This document shows, one piece after another, positions 44,350 through 53,456 of a stretch of DNA of 64,000 nucleotides. The notes below the pieces were generated by a model, which was not told the origin of the DNA, ran no database searches, and saw nothing but the letters and a program-made list of their open reading frames with translations. Location of the stretch: the NCBI RefSeq assembly GCF_900156175.1, contig NZ_FTMV01000009.1, forward strand, positions 186,001-250,000, read 5' to 3'. Positions within the stretch are counted from its first letter, which is position 1, and every line of letters starts with the position of its first letter. This DNA comes from Janthinobacterium sp. TND4EL3. GTDB taxonomy: Bacteria > Pseudomonadota > Gammaproteobacteria > Burkholderiales > Burkholderiaceae_D. The position numbers were made by a program, and so were the translations under genes.

Positions 44350-45444
44350 ATGCTGAGCGGCAGAATCCTTACCCCATCTGGCTGGATCACGGGCACCATC
44401 ACTTTTGACCAGCGCATCGTCCAGATACAGGAAGACCCTGCCGCGGACAGCGCGCTGACCATCCTGCCCGGCTTCATCGACCTGCACGTGCACGGCGCGG
44501 CCGGCGTCGACATCATGGAAGGCGCAAACGCGGGCGCCACGGTGGCGCAGGTACACGCGCGCCACGGCACCACGGCCCTGCTGGGCACCACCCTGACGGC
44601 GAAAGAACCATCGATCGTGCGCGCCCTGCAAGGCCTGGCCGGCGTCATCGCCGAACGTCCCGCCAACGGCGCGCGCATGCTGGGCGTGCACCTGGAAGGA
44701 CCGTTCTTGAACCTGCACCGCCTGGGCGCGCAGCCGCCCGACGTGGTGCAGGCGAGCCTGGCTCTCGTGCAGCGCTTCCACGCCATCGCCCCCATCAAGG
44801 TCTTGACCATGGCGCCGGAAATCCCCGGCCACCTGGAACTGATCCCGCAGCTGGCGGCCATGGGCATCCGCGTGCAGATCGGCCACAGCGCCGGCACGTA
44901 TGACGAAGGCGTGGCGGCGCTCAAGGCCGGGGTCTCGGGCTTCACCCACCTGTACAACGGCATGACGGGCATGACACACTACGACCCCGGCATGGTGGGC
45001 GCGGCGCTGGCGCACGCCGAATACGCGGAAATCATCCCCGACCTGCAGCACGTGGCCAAGGGCGCCCTGCGCGCGGCCCTGCGCGCCATCCCGCGCCTGT
45101 ACGGCGTGACGGACGCCACCTCGGCCACCGGCATGCCCGACGGCGAATACGGCCTGGGCACGCAGCGCGTCTACAAATGCATGGGCTGCGTGCGCCTGGC
45201 CACGGGCTCGCTGGCCGGCAGCGTGCTGACCATGGACCAGGCCCTGCGCAATTTCGTCGACCTGGGCCTGGACCTGGCCGACGCCTCGAACCGTTTGTCG
45301 CTGTACCCCGCCGACTACCTGGGCGAATCCGAACGGGGCCGTCTGGCACCGGGCGCCTGGGCCGACATCGTCGTCCTCGATTTCCGGTTACAGCCAGTGT
45401 CCGTCTTCGTCGAAGGCGCGGCCATCGATCTTTCCACCCGCTAG
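44350..45444 (+). CDS. agaA: N-acetylgalactosamine-6-phosphate deacetylase (NagA/AgaA family)
   Basis: A 364-residue amidohydrolase. It has the metal-binding HVHG in ILPGFIDLHVHGAAG, the Glu ligand region in LGVHLEGPFLN, IGHSAGTYDEG, FTHLYNGMTGM, and the catalytic Asp in VTDATSATGMPDG. It removes acetate from the 6-phosphate before AgaS acts. NagA (GlcNAc-6-phosphate) has the same motifs; the Aga name rests on the neighbours. It begins 3 bp after agaR, so the two are co-translated. Confidence 0.9.
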   Translation: MLSGRILTPSGWITGTITFDQRIVQIQEDPAADSALTILPGFIDLHVHGAAGVDIMEGANAGATVAQVHARHGTTALLGTTLTAKEPSIVRALQGLAGVIAERPANGARMLGVHLEGPFLNLHRLGAQPPDVVQASLALVQRFHAIAPIKVLTMAPEIPGHLELIPQLAAMGIRVQIGHSAGTYDEGVAALKAGVSGFTHLYNGMTGMTHYDPGMVGAALAHAEYAEIIPDLQHVAKGALRAALRAIPRLYGVTDATSATGMPDGEYGLGTQRVYKCMGCVRLATGSLAGSVLTMDQALRNFVDLGLDLADASNRLSLYPADYLGESERGRLAPGAWADIVVLDFRLQPVSVFVEGAAIDLSTR

Positions 45445-45494
45445 ATTCCGTCTCTAGAACCAGCCCCCAACCTCAACCCCGTCCCGGAGTTACC

Positions 45495-47282
45495 ATGCAC
45501 GACACGTCACACAAGGCCCCCGTGTGGGCCATGCGCTACCTGCTATTTATTGCCGGCATGGGGGGATTGCTGTACGGCATAGACATCGGCATCATCGCCG
45601 GCGCCCTGCCCTACCTGGAATCGACCGCCTCCGTGGCCTGGAAACTGACGGCCCAGCAGCTGAGCTTTATCGTCGCCGCCGTGCTGCTGGGCTCCGTCCT
45701 GTCCTCGCTGTTCGCCGGCGCCCTGGCCGATATCCTGGGCCGGCGCTGGGTAATGTTCCTGGCCGGCGCCCTGTTCAGCGCGAGCATTCCATTGATTGCC
45801 CTGGCCGACGGCTACACGCCGCTGCTGCTGGGCCGTCTGCTGCAAGGCATCAGCGGCGGCTTGATCGGCGTCGTCGTGCCCCTGTACCTGGCCGAATGCC
45901 TGCCGGCGCAACAGCGTGGACGGGGCGCCGCCCTGTTCCAGCTGCTGCTGACCATCGGCCTGGTGGCGGCCGCCCTGATCGGCCTGCTGCAGGCGCAGAC
46001 AGTGGAAACGGCCACGCAGGCGGCGCAGGCCTTGCCGGAAGCGGGCCGCATCGCCGCCATCTTCGCGGCCAAGGACCACGCCTGGCGCAGCATCTTCTGG
46101 GTCTGTCTGACGCCGGGCCTCGTATTTACCATCGGCGCCCTGCTGCTGGCCGAGTCGCCGCGCTGGCTGGCGCAACGGGGCCGCATCGCGCAGGCGCGCC
46201 AGTCGCTGCTGCGCACGCGCCTGCCCGCCGCCGCCGACATCGAGTTGCGCGAGATGCAAGACACGCCCGAGAACGCGGCCAAGGCCAGCGGCAAGGCGAA
46301 AGACCCGCTGCTGAGCCGCCGCTATGTGCTGCCCTTCCTGCTGGCCTGCCTGATCCTCGCCTGTACCCAGGCGACGGGCATCAATTCCATCCTCGCCTAT
46401 GTCGTCAATATTCTCAACCAGGCGGGCCTGTCGGGCGCCTCGGCCAACATGGCGGACGTCCTGTTGAAGGTGCTGAACGCCGTGATGACGGTGGTGGCCG
46501 TGCTGCTGGTGGACCGCAAGGGCCGCAAGTTCCTGCTGATGCTGGGCACGGGCGGCATTGTCGTCTCGCTGCTGGCGGCCGGCCTGCTGTTCCGCGGCGC
46601 CGAAGCGCACCTGGCCGACGTGCGCCCCGCCATCGCCGCCCAGGTGCACAACGACGGCCTGGCCGTGCACCTCGATGCGGCCACCCTGACGGCCCTGGGC
46701 GCGGCCGCCGACGGCACGCCGCAGCAGCTGACCATCGCCTACGCCTACGGTCCGTTCACCAACGTGAAGAGCCTGCGCAGCGACGATCCCGTGCTGCGCC
46801 AGGTGACCATCGCCCGCGAAGACGCCGTGCAGGCCGACAGCGTGATCGGCGTGTTCTTCCGCAAGCTGCACCTGAACCCGTTCGCCGACCCGGCCGCCGG
46901 ACGCGAGGCGCCGCTGCGCATCGAAAAGGCCAGCCTGGGCCCCGTGCCCTCGTCCACGCACGGCTGGCTGGTGGCCGTCGCCATCTGCGTGTTCGTTTCC
47001 AGCTTCGCCGTGGGACCGGGCGTGTGCGTGTGGCTGGCCCTGTCCGAGCTGATGCCGACCCGTATCCGCTCGAACGGCATGAGCATCGCGCTGCTGGTGA
47101 ACCAGTTCGTGTCGACCGTGATCGCCGCCATCTTCCTGCCCACCGTTGGCTTGCATGGCTATTCGACCTTGTTCTTCTTCGGCGCCGGCTGCACCGTGCT
47201 GTATTTCCTGGCGGCAGCATTTTTGCTCCCCGAAACGAAGGGCAAGACCCTGGAAGAGATCGAAGCGCACTTTTCCAGGTAA
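45495..47282 (+). CDS. MFS sugar porter with a large inserted loop, probable GalNAc importer
   Basis: A 595-residue sugar porter. Sugar-porter signatures: GIDIGIIAGALPYLE, DILGRRWVMFL, RLLQGISGGLIGVVVPLYLAE, LLAESPRWLAQRGR, ATGINSILAYV and LPETKGKTLEEIEAHF at the end. The usual length is 460-480; the excess is mainly a hydrophilic insert at about 366-486, between two C-terminal spans and probably on the periplasmic side. Being last in the aga operon (50 bp after agaA, before a terminator), it should import free GalNAc released in the periplasm. CGGAG lies 5 nt before ATG. Confidence 0.88.
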   Translation: MHDTSHKAPVWAMRYLLFIAGMGGLLYGIDIGIIAGALPYLESTASVAWKLTAQQLSFIVAAVLLGSVLSSLFAGALADILGRRWVMFLAGALFSASIPLIALADGYTPLLLGRLLQGISGGLIGVVVPLYLAECLPAQQRGRGAALFQLLLTIGLVAAALIGLLQAQTVETATQAAQALPEAGRIAAIFAAKDHAWRSIFWVCLTPGLVFTIGALLLAESPRWLAQRGRIAQARQSLLRTRLPAAADIELREMQDTPENAAKASGKAKDPLLSRRYVLPFLLACLILACTQATGINSILAYVVNILNQAGLSGASANMADVLLKVLNAVMTVVAVLLVDRKGRKFLLMLGTGGIVVSLLAAGLLFRGAEAHLADVRPAIAAQVHNDGLAVHLDAATLTALGAAADGTPQQLTIAYAYGPFTNVKSLRSDDPVLRQVTIAREDAVQADSVIGVFFRKLHLNPFADPAAGREAPLRIEKASLGPVPSSTHGWLVAVAICVFVSSFAVGPGVCVWLALSELMPTRIRSNGMSIALLVNQFVSTVIAAIFLPTVGLHGYSTLFFFGAGCTVLYFLAAAFLLPETKGKTLEEIEAHFSR

Positions 47283-47305
47283 CCAACTGTAGCAGTCTCC
47301 TTTCC

Positions 47306-47337
47306 AGCTCCGGACCACCATCCGGGGCTGTTTTTTT
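47306..47337 (+). terminator. Intrinsic terminator of the aga operon
   Basis: AGCTCCGGA and TCCGGGGCT pair over 9 bp (one G-T) around ccacca. They are followed by G and seven T, 23 bp past the MFS stop. Confidence 0.9.
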
Positions 47338-47484
47338 GCCTGCCGGACAAGTTTACAACGCTGGCGCGCACGTCACCGTACGGTTTTCCTTCTGGAATCA
47401 CGGGCGCGTGGGCTAGAATCTGGCTGCGTCGTGCTACTCACGAGGCGGCAATGGCGCCATGACAAAAAACCACCAGGAGACACA

Positions 47485-48882
47485 GTGAGCTTATTTAGAA
47501 CCAAGAATTTGGATGACATGATTGCCCACAGCAAGAAACCGGGAGGTCTGGCCAAGGTGCTGGGACCGTTCGACCTTGTCCTCATGGGCATCGGCGCCAT
47601 CGTCGGCACCGGTATTTTCGTGCTCACCGGCACGGGCGCGCTGACGGCCGGCCCCGCCCTGTCGCTGTCCTTCGTCGTGGCGGCCGTCGCCTGCTGCTTC
47701 GCCGCCCTGTGCTATGCGGAATTCGCCTCCACCGTGCCGGTGGCCGGCTCCATCTACACCTACAGCTATGCCACCCTGGGCGAGCTGGCCGCCTGGATGA
47801 TAGGCTGGGACTTGCTGCTCGAATACGGCCTGGCCGCAGCCGCCGTCTCCGTCGGCTGGTCCGGCTATTTCCAGTCGCTGCTGTCGGGCTTTGGCATCAC
47901 CCTGCCCGTGGCCCTGACGGCCGCACCGGGCGCCCTGCCCGGCGTGACCACCTTCATCAACCTGCCGGCCCTGGTCATCATGCTGGCCCTGACAGCCATG
48001 CTGGGCTGGGGCGTGCGCGAATCGGCCCGCCTGAACAACATCATGGTGGCCATCAAGGTGGGCGTGGTGCTGCTGTTCATCATCTTCGGCGCGCGCCACG
48101 TGCAGCCGGCCAACTGGCAGCCCTACATGCCCTTCGGCTACCACGGCATGCTGAGCGCCGCCGCCCTCGTCTTCTTCGCCTTCATCGGCTTTGACGCCGT
48201 CACCTCGGCCGCCGAGGAAGTCAAGAAGCCGTCGCGCGACTTGCCCATTGGAATTATCGGCTCGCTGGCCGTATGCGCCGTGCTGTACGTGGTGGTCTCG
48301 GCCATCATGACGGGCATCGTGCCGTACCAGAAATTCCTCGGCGTCGACCATCCCGTCTCGCTGGCCCTGCAATATGCGGGCGAAAACTGGATCGCCGGCT
48401 TCGTCGACCTGGGCGCCATCCTCGGCATGACCACCGTGATCCTCGTGATGGCCTTCGGCCAGACGCGCATCATCTTCGCCATGTCGCGCGACGGCTTGCT
48501 GCCCAAGCGCCTGTCGACCGTGCACCCGCGCTTCCACACGCCGTTCTTCGCCACTTGGCTGGTCGGCATCGTCTTCGGCCTGATCGCCGCCACGATCCCG
48601 CTCAACATCCTCGCAGAGCTGATCAACATCGGCACCCTGGCCGCCTTCACCATGGTCTCCGTGGCCGTGGTGGTGCTGCGCAAGCGCCGCCCCGACCTGC
48701 CGCGCGCCTTCCGCTGTCCCGGCGTGCCCTACGTGCCGGCGCTGGCCGTGATCCTGTGCGTGGGCCTGATGACGTTCCTGAGCTGGGTTACCTGGGTGGC
48801 GTTTTCCATCTGGCTCGTGCTGGGCCTGATCATCTACTTCGGCTACGCTCGCCGCCGTTCGCTGCTGCACCCGCCGCAGTAA
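47485..48882 (+). CDS. APC-family amino acid permease
   Basis: A 465-residue transporter with 12 spans, of the cationic amino acid transporter type. It has GIGAIVGTGIFVLTG in span 1, CYAEFASTVPVAGSIYTYSY, FFAFIGFDAVTSAAEEVKKPSRDLP (the APC consensus region) and RIIFAMSRDGLLP. The substrate is unknown. The start is GTG 47485 with AGGAG 5 nt upstream. A possible -10 (TAGAAT, 47414-47419) sits in the 202 bp gap after the aga terminator, so it is an independent unit. Confidence 0.88.
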   Translation: MSLFRTKNLDDMIAHSKKPGGLAKVLGPFDLVLMGIGAIVGTGIFVLTGTGALTAGPALSLSFVVAAVACCFAALCYAEFASTVPVAGSIYTYSYATLGELAAWMIGWDLLLEYGLAAAAVSVGWSGYFQSLLSGFGITLPVALTAAPGALPGVTTFINLPALVIMLALTAMLGWGVRESARLNNIMVAIKVGVVLLFIIFGARHVQPANWQPYMPFGYHGMLSAAALVFFAFIGFDAVTSAAEEVKKPSRDLPIGIIGSLAVCAVLYVVVSAIMTGIVPYQKFLGVDHPVSLALQYAGENWIAGFVDLGAILGMTTVILVMAFGQTRIIFAMSRDGLLPKRLSTVHPRFHTPFFATWLVGIVFGLIAATIPLNILAELINIGTLAAFTMVSVAVVVLRKRRPDLPRAFRCPGVPYVPALAVILCVGLMTFLSWVTWVAFSIWLVLGLIIYFGYARRRSLLHPPQ

Positions 48883-48958
48883 AAAGTCCCGTGCAGCGAC
48901 ACATCCTGTCGCTGCCGCAGTTAAGATGGCGGTTTCGCAATCCTGCAGGCCGCCATCC

Positions 48959-50245
48959 ATGCAACGTTCCCCCGACCTCATCGCACAACTGGACCAGAGC
49001 ACGGACCAGCTCAAGCGCGCGCGCCTGCGCAACATGCAACTGCTGGCCGCCGGCCTGCTGCTGCTGGCCGCGCTGATCTTCGCCTTGGCCCGCTGGCAAC
49101 GGGACGGCCACCCCGCCTGGGGCTATGTGGAAGCGTTTGCCGAAGCGGCCATGGTGGGCGCGATCGCCGACTGGTTCGCCGTTGTCGCCCTGTTCCGCCA
49201 CCCGCTGGGCATCCCGCTGTGGCATACGGCCATTATCCCGAACAGCAAGGCCGACATCGGCCGCAGCCTGGGCGCCTTCGTGGAAAACCATTTCATTACC
49301 GAGCAAGGCATCGCCGAGCGCATCGCGCAAGCCGATCCCGCCGCGCGCCTGGGCGCCTGGCTCGGCGACCCCGTTCACGCGCGGCAGCTGGGCATGGCCG
49401 GCGCCGGCGTCGCCAGGCAGCTGCTGGCGATGGCCGACCACGACAAACTGGGCCGCCTGCTGCGCGAGCAGGCCGGCGGCTACCTCGCTCAATTGAATCT
49501 GTCGGACGTGGCGGCCGACTGCATCGATGCGCTGATCGCCGACGGCAAGCCGCAGGCGCTGCTGGACTTCCTGCTCGACCGCAGCGCCGCCTACCTGGAC
49601 GACGAGGCGCACCACGCCGCCATCGGCGACTTCGTGCTGGGCGCCTTCCAGATCGAGAACGCGCTGGTCAAAAAAGCCGTGAAAGCATATGAGCCGCGCA
49701 TGATCGCCTCGCTGCAAAAATTCGCCCTCGCCGTGCGCATCGACCCCGGTCACCCGTTGCGCCAGCGCATCGCCGGCTGGATCGCCGACAGCGCGCTGCA
49801 CCTGAAGGCCGACCCGCAGTGGCAAGCCACGGTGCGCCGCTACCAGTTGCAGCTGATTGCCAGCGATACGGTGCAAACCATGCTGGGCGACGTGTGGGAC
49901 GCCATCCGCGCGCGCGTGCTGGCCGACCTGCATGCCGACGCCCCCGTGCTGGCGCAAGCGATTGCCAGCCTGGCGCGCAATACGGGCCAGGTGCTGGGTG
50001 CTGACAAGGCGGCGCGGGCATGGCTGAACGGCGCCATCGTCGCCGGCAGCGGCACGCTGGTACGGCGCTACCGGGGCGAAGTGGGCGCCTTCATCGCCGC
50101 CCGCCTGGACTTGTGGAGCAAGGATGAAATGAGCGAACGCATCGAACTGGCCATCGGGCGCGACCTGCAATTCATCCGCATCAACGGCACCATCGTGGGC
50201 GGCCTGGCGGGCTTGCTGATTTACGCCGCCAGCCATGCGATCTAG
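48959..50245 (+). CDS. DUF445 family membrane protein
   Basis: A 428-residue protein with an N-terminal membrane segment (about 28-46) and the DUF445 hallmark EAAMVGAIADWFAVVALFRHPLGIPLWHTAIIP. A long, mostly helical soluble region follows (two similar halves), then a C-terminal anchor GGLAGLLIYAASHAI. The function of the family is not established. The start is ATG 48959. It converges on the chemoreceptor gene with 105 bp between stops, in which I see no clear terminator. Confidence 0.87.
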   Translation: MQRSPDLIAQLDQSTDQLKRARLRNMQLLAAGLLLLAALIFALARWQRDGHPAWGYVEAFAEAAMVGAIADWFAVVALFRHPLGIPLWHTAIIPNSKADIGRSLGAFVENHFITEQGIAERIAQADPAARLGAWLGDPVHARQLGMAGAGVARQLLAMADHDKLGRLLREQAGGYLAQLNLSDVAADCIDALIADGKPQALLDFLLDRSAAYLDDEAHHAAIGDFVLGAFQIENALVKKAVKAYEPRMIASLQKFALAVRIDPGHPLRQRIAGWIADSALHLKADPQWQATVRRYQLQLIASDTVQTMLGDVWDAIRARVLADLHADAPVLAQAIASLARNTGQVLGADKAARAWLNGAIVAGSGTLVRRYRGEVGAFIAARLDLWSKDEMSERIELAIGRDLQFIRINGTIVGGLAGLLIYAASHAI

Positions 50246-50350
50246 GCGCAAGTTCCCGCCGCGCGTGCGGGGCCGGCCACTGTCCATGCCGGCGCCTGGC
50301 GCGGCACGCTTCGGCCAGGCACACCGGCATTCGTTGCGGCATCCGCCGAA

Positions 50351-52012
50351 TCACGCCGGCTGCGGTTTCGCCAGCCCCGGCATCGATAACAGCTTGCGCG
50401 GTGCGGCGGCCCTGGCGGTCGGCCGCGATATGGCGGCGCCGGCCGCCATATCGCGCACCAGCTGGAAGGAATCGACCAGCGTTGCCAGTTGCACGGCCTG
50501 CTGCTGCATGTCGGCCGCCGCGGCGGCAGCCTGTTCGACCAGGGCCGCATTTTGCTGCGTCACGTCATCCATCTGCGTGATGGCATGGTTGATCTGCTCG
50601 ATGCCCTCGCTCTGCTCCTGGCTGGCGGCCGTGATGTCGGCCATGTAGCCCGCGACCTGGCGCACCGACTGTTCGATATCGCCCATCGTCTTGCCGGCGT
50701 CCTGCACCAGGCGGCTCCCCATGCTCACCTTGTCCACCGAGTCGCCGATCAGCACCTTGATTTCCTTGGCCGCCTGGGCCGAGCGGTGCGCCAGATTGCG
50801 CACCTCGGACGCCACCACGGCAAAGCCGCGCCCCTGTTCGCCGGCCCGCGCCGCCTCGACGGCTGCATTCAGGGCCAGGATATTCGTCTGGAAGGCGATG
50901 CCGTCGATCACGCCGATGATGTCGACGATCTTGCGCGAGCTGTCCTGGATCGTGCTCATGGTGGCGATCACCTGCGACATGGCTTGCTCGCCCTTGTGCG
51001 CCGTGTCGGAGGCGCTACTGACGAGGCGGTTCGCCTCGCGCGCATTGTCGGCATTCTGCCTGACCGTGCCGGTCAGCTCTTCCATGGAAGACGCCGTCTC
51101 TTCCAGCGCGCTGGCCTGCGACTCCGTGCGCCGCGACAGGTTCGCATTGCCTGCGGCGATTTCTTCCGCGCCACGGCCCACCACGCCCGTCGATTCCTTG
51201 ATTTGCCCGACCAGCAGCTTGACATTCGTCTGCAGCACGCGCAGCGCCTGGACCACCGCCGTGAGCTCGTCGTTGCCGCTGGCGCTGATGTTGCCCGACA
51301 GGTCGCCCGCGCTCATGCGCTCGATATCGCTGCGCATGCGCTGCAGCGGCGCCACGGCCGCGCGTTGCAAGGTGTAACCGCCGGCCGCGCACGACACCAC
51401 GCCGCACAAAGTACTGAACAGCATCGGCATGCCGGCGTGACCCGACGCCACGTAGGAAATGGCCGGCGCGGCGACGAACAGCAGCGCCAGCGAACCGAAG
51501 ACGAGTCCCATCCTGGCGCGCAGCGACAGCTGCGCCATCGGGTTCAGGCGCCGCAGGGCCGAGCGGTGCACGGCCACGCCTTCGCGTACTTCGAGTGTCG
51601 TGCTGCCTTGCTTGATGGCCTGGTACGCGCGCTCGGCGGCGGCCACCTGTTCCCGGCTGGGTTTTACGCGGATCGAGGTATAGCCCACCATCTGACCGTT
51701 TTCCAGCATCGGCGCGGCATTCGCTTCCACCCAGTAGTAGTCGCCATTCTTGCAGCGGTTCTTGACCATGCCCGTCCACGCCTTGCCGCTCTTGATGGTG
51801 CGCCAGAAGTCGGCGAAGGCCTCGACCGGCATGTCCGGATGGCGCACGATGTTCTGCGGCGCGCCGATCAGCTCCTCGGCCGAAAAGCCGCTGATATCGA
51901 TGAAATCCTGATTGACATAGGTGATATTGCCCTGCAGGTCAGTCTTCGATACCACCGTCTGACCATCATGCAGCACATATTCCTTGTTCGTTACCGGCAT
52001 ATTTGTACGCAT
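50351..52012 (-). CDS. Aer-like methyl-accepting chemotaxis protein with cytoplasmic PAS domain
   Basis: A 553-residue receptor. The N-terminal PAS domain (about 10-115; [47 protein letters not shown]) lies before any membrane segment, so sensing is intracellular. Two adjacent spans (about 150-195) form a hairpin with almost no periplasmic part. HAMP follows, then the signalling domain with the conserved tip [24 protein letters not shown]. This is the Aer layout for redox or energy taxis. A CWQASA-type methylation tail is absent. ATG 52012 is used because GGGAG lies upstream. Confidence 0.92.
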   Translation of the reverse strand: MRTNMPVTNKEYVLHDGQTVVSKTDLQGNITYVNQDFIDISGFSAEELIGAPQNIVRHPDMPVEAFADFWRTIKSGKAWTGMVKNRCKNGDYYWVEANAAPMLENGQMVGYTSIRVKPSREQVAAAERAYQAIKQGSTTLEVREGVAVHRSALRRLNPMAQLSLRARMGLVFGSLALLFVAAPAISYVASGHAGMPMLFSTLCGVVSCAAGGYTLQRAAVAPLQRMRSDIERMSAGDLSGNISASGNDELTAVVQALRVLQTNVKLLVGQIKESTGVVGRGAEEIAAGNANLSRRTESQASALEETASSMEELTGTVRQNADNAREANRLVSSASDTAHKGEQAMSQVIATMSTIQDSSRKIVDIIGVIDGIAFQTNILALNAAVEAARAGEQGRGFAVVASEVRNLAHRSAQAAKEIKVLIGDSVDKVSMGSRLVQDAGKTMGDIEQSVRQVAGYMADITAASQEQSEGIEQINHAITQMDDVTQQNAALVEQAAAAAADMQQQAVQLATLVDSFQLVRDMAAGAAISRPTARAAAPRKLLSMPGLAKPQPA

Positions 52013-52179
52013 CTCTGTCTCCCTTATCCTACACAACCGAATGACGGCGCCATCCGGAAACAAGCGCTCTTGCGCCCTGGCCTGAACAACACGACTAATT
52101 CCCGCTCAGATCCTGACAAGCAGCGAGAGGCGTCTTGCCAACAACTTGCCTCCATTCGCCAGCTTTTTGATTTGGATTG

Positions 52180-52264
52180 AATTCATTGTGCAACATGAAT
52201 TAACCAATTACAACATTTAATTTAAAAATTTAAACGAATTTGTCATTTTTGAAATGGTGACAAA
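52180..52264. promoter_or_regulatory. AT-rich palindromes in the chemoreceptor/GGDEF gap
   Basis: The 474 bp between these divergent genes is AT-rich. It holds AATTCAT-N8-ATGAATT (52180-52201) and TTTGTCA-N12-TGACAAA (52239-52264), both perfect inverted repeats, and tandem ATCATTAAA units at 52351-52370. These could be operators; no known regulator matches. No gene is seen in the gap. Confidence 0.4.
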
Positions 52265-52372
52265 TGGATAGATTCTCGTGATCGCACAGCGAAAACAAGC
52301 ATGGTCAGGCAAGGCCGGACAAAAAAACGACAGTTGCGCCACAAACACAAATCATTAAAATCATTAAATTCA

Positions 52373-52400
52373 TTGCATTCTATTTTATTTGAGGTATGAT
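52373..52400 (+). promoter_or_regulatory. Candidate sigma-70 promoter for the GGDEF operon
   Basis: TTGCAT (52373-52378) and TATGAT (52395-52400) are separated by 16 bp, 87 bp before the GGDEF start. The -35 region overlaps the end of a run of ATCATTAAA-like direct repeats. Confidence 0.5.
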
Positions 52401-52486
52401 GATTGACATGGGGAAATAAAAGGCGATGCGATGACAGCGCCACTTTCGCCACTCGGGAAGTCCGCACCTATGCAGGGGAGATACGC

Positions 52487-53389
52487 ATGAACAAAGTCCT
52501 GGCCTTACGCCTGCTCGACGCCGCAGAAGACGCCGCCGTCATCATCGACGCCGCTTCACGCATCCACTATGCGAACGACGCCATGTATGCGCTGAGCGGC
52601 TACACACCGGGCAGCCTTGCGGGCCAGCAGCTCGAGGCGCTGCTGCCGGATTCCGTGCGCGAGCAGCACGGGGCGCAGATCGGCGCCTATCTGGCCGGCG
52701 AAAAGAAGTCCAGGGTACTGGGACACAAGCGCCATTTCGCCATTCGCCACCACGACGGCTCCATGCTGCCCATCGTGCTCAAGGCCATGGACCTCGGCAA
52801 GCTCGGCGACGACAACTACATGGGCGCCTTTTTCATCGACCAGCGCCGCGAGCGCGCCATCGAACAGCAGAATGCGGCCCGCTGGCAGCAGCTGCAGCGC
52901 ATCGCCCTGAGCGACCCGCTGACCCACCTGCCCAACCGCCGCGCCTTCGAGGTCGAGGCCGTGCGTTCAGCCGCGCGGGCCAGGCGCGCTGGCAGCCCCC
53001 TGGCCATCGGCATCGCCGACATCGATTTCTTCAAGCACGTCAACGACCAGCATGGCCATGCCGCCGGCGACGCCGTCCTGCAAGCCGTCGCCGCCGTGTT
53101 CCAGTTCCAGGCGCGGGCCTCGGATGTCGTCGCCCGCGTGGGCGGCGAGGAATTCGGCTTCCTGTTCCCGCATACGGACATGGCCATGGCCTGCCAGGTA
53201 GCCGAGCGCATACGCTGCGCCGTGGAAGAGACGCGTTTCGAGTTCGGCAAGCTGTATATTCCTGTGACGATCAGCATCGGCCTGGCGCCGCTGCCCGACA
53301 ACGGCGACTGGAAGGCGGGCTTCATGCACGCCGACGCCGCGCTCTACCAGGCCAAGAACAATGGCCGCAACCGCATCGAGCAAGCCTGA
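52487..53389 (+). CDS. PAS-GGDEF diguanylate cyclase
   Basis: A 300-residue cytoplasmic protein with an N-terminal PAS domain (about 10-120; ASRIHYANDAMYALSGYTPG) and a GGDEF domain with catalytic GGEEF in ARVGGEEFGFLF. RASD, 5 residues before it, is a complete RxxD inhibitory site, so product feedback is expected. It makes cyclic di-GMP. GGGGAG lies before ATG. It is followed by cheW 67 bp later; its stop lies within a short tandem repeat. Confidence 0.93.
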   Translation: MNKVLALRLLDAAEDAAVIIDAASRIHYANDAMYALSGYTPGSLAGQQLEALLPDSVREQHGAQIGAYLAGEKKSRVLGHKRHFAIRHHDGSMLPIVLKAMDLGKLGDDNYMGAFFIDQRRERAIEQQNAARWQQLQRIALSDPLTHLPNRRAFEVEAVRSAARARRAGSPLAIGIADIDFFKHVNDQHGHAAGDAVLQAVAAVFQFQARASDVVARVGGEEFGFLFPHTDMAMACQVAERIRCAVEETRFEFGKLYIPVTISIGLAPLPDNGDWKAGFMHADAALYQAKNNGRNRIEQA

Positions 53390-53456
53390 GTAAGCCTGAG
53401 TAAGCAGCCATATCCGCCGTTTCATTCACCACGCAGCACCTGACAGGAGCAAGCAC

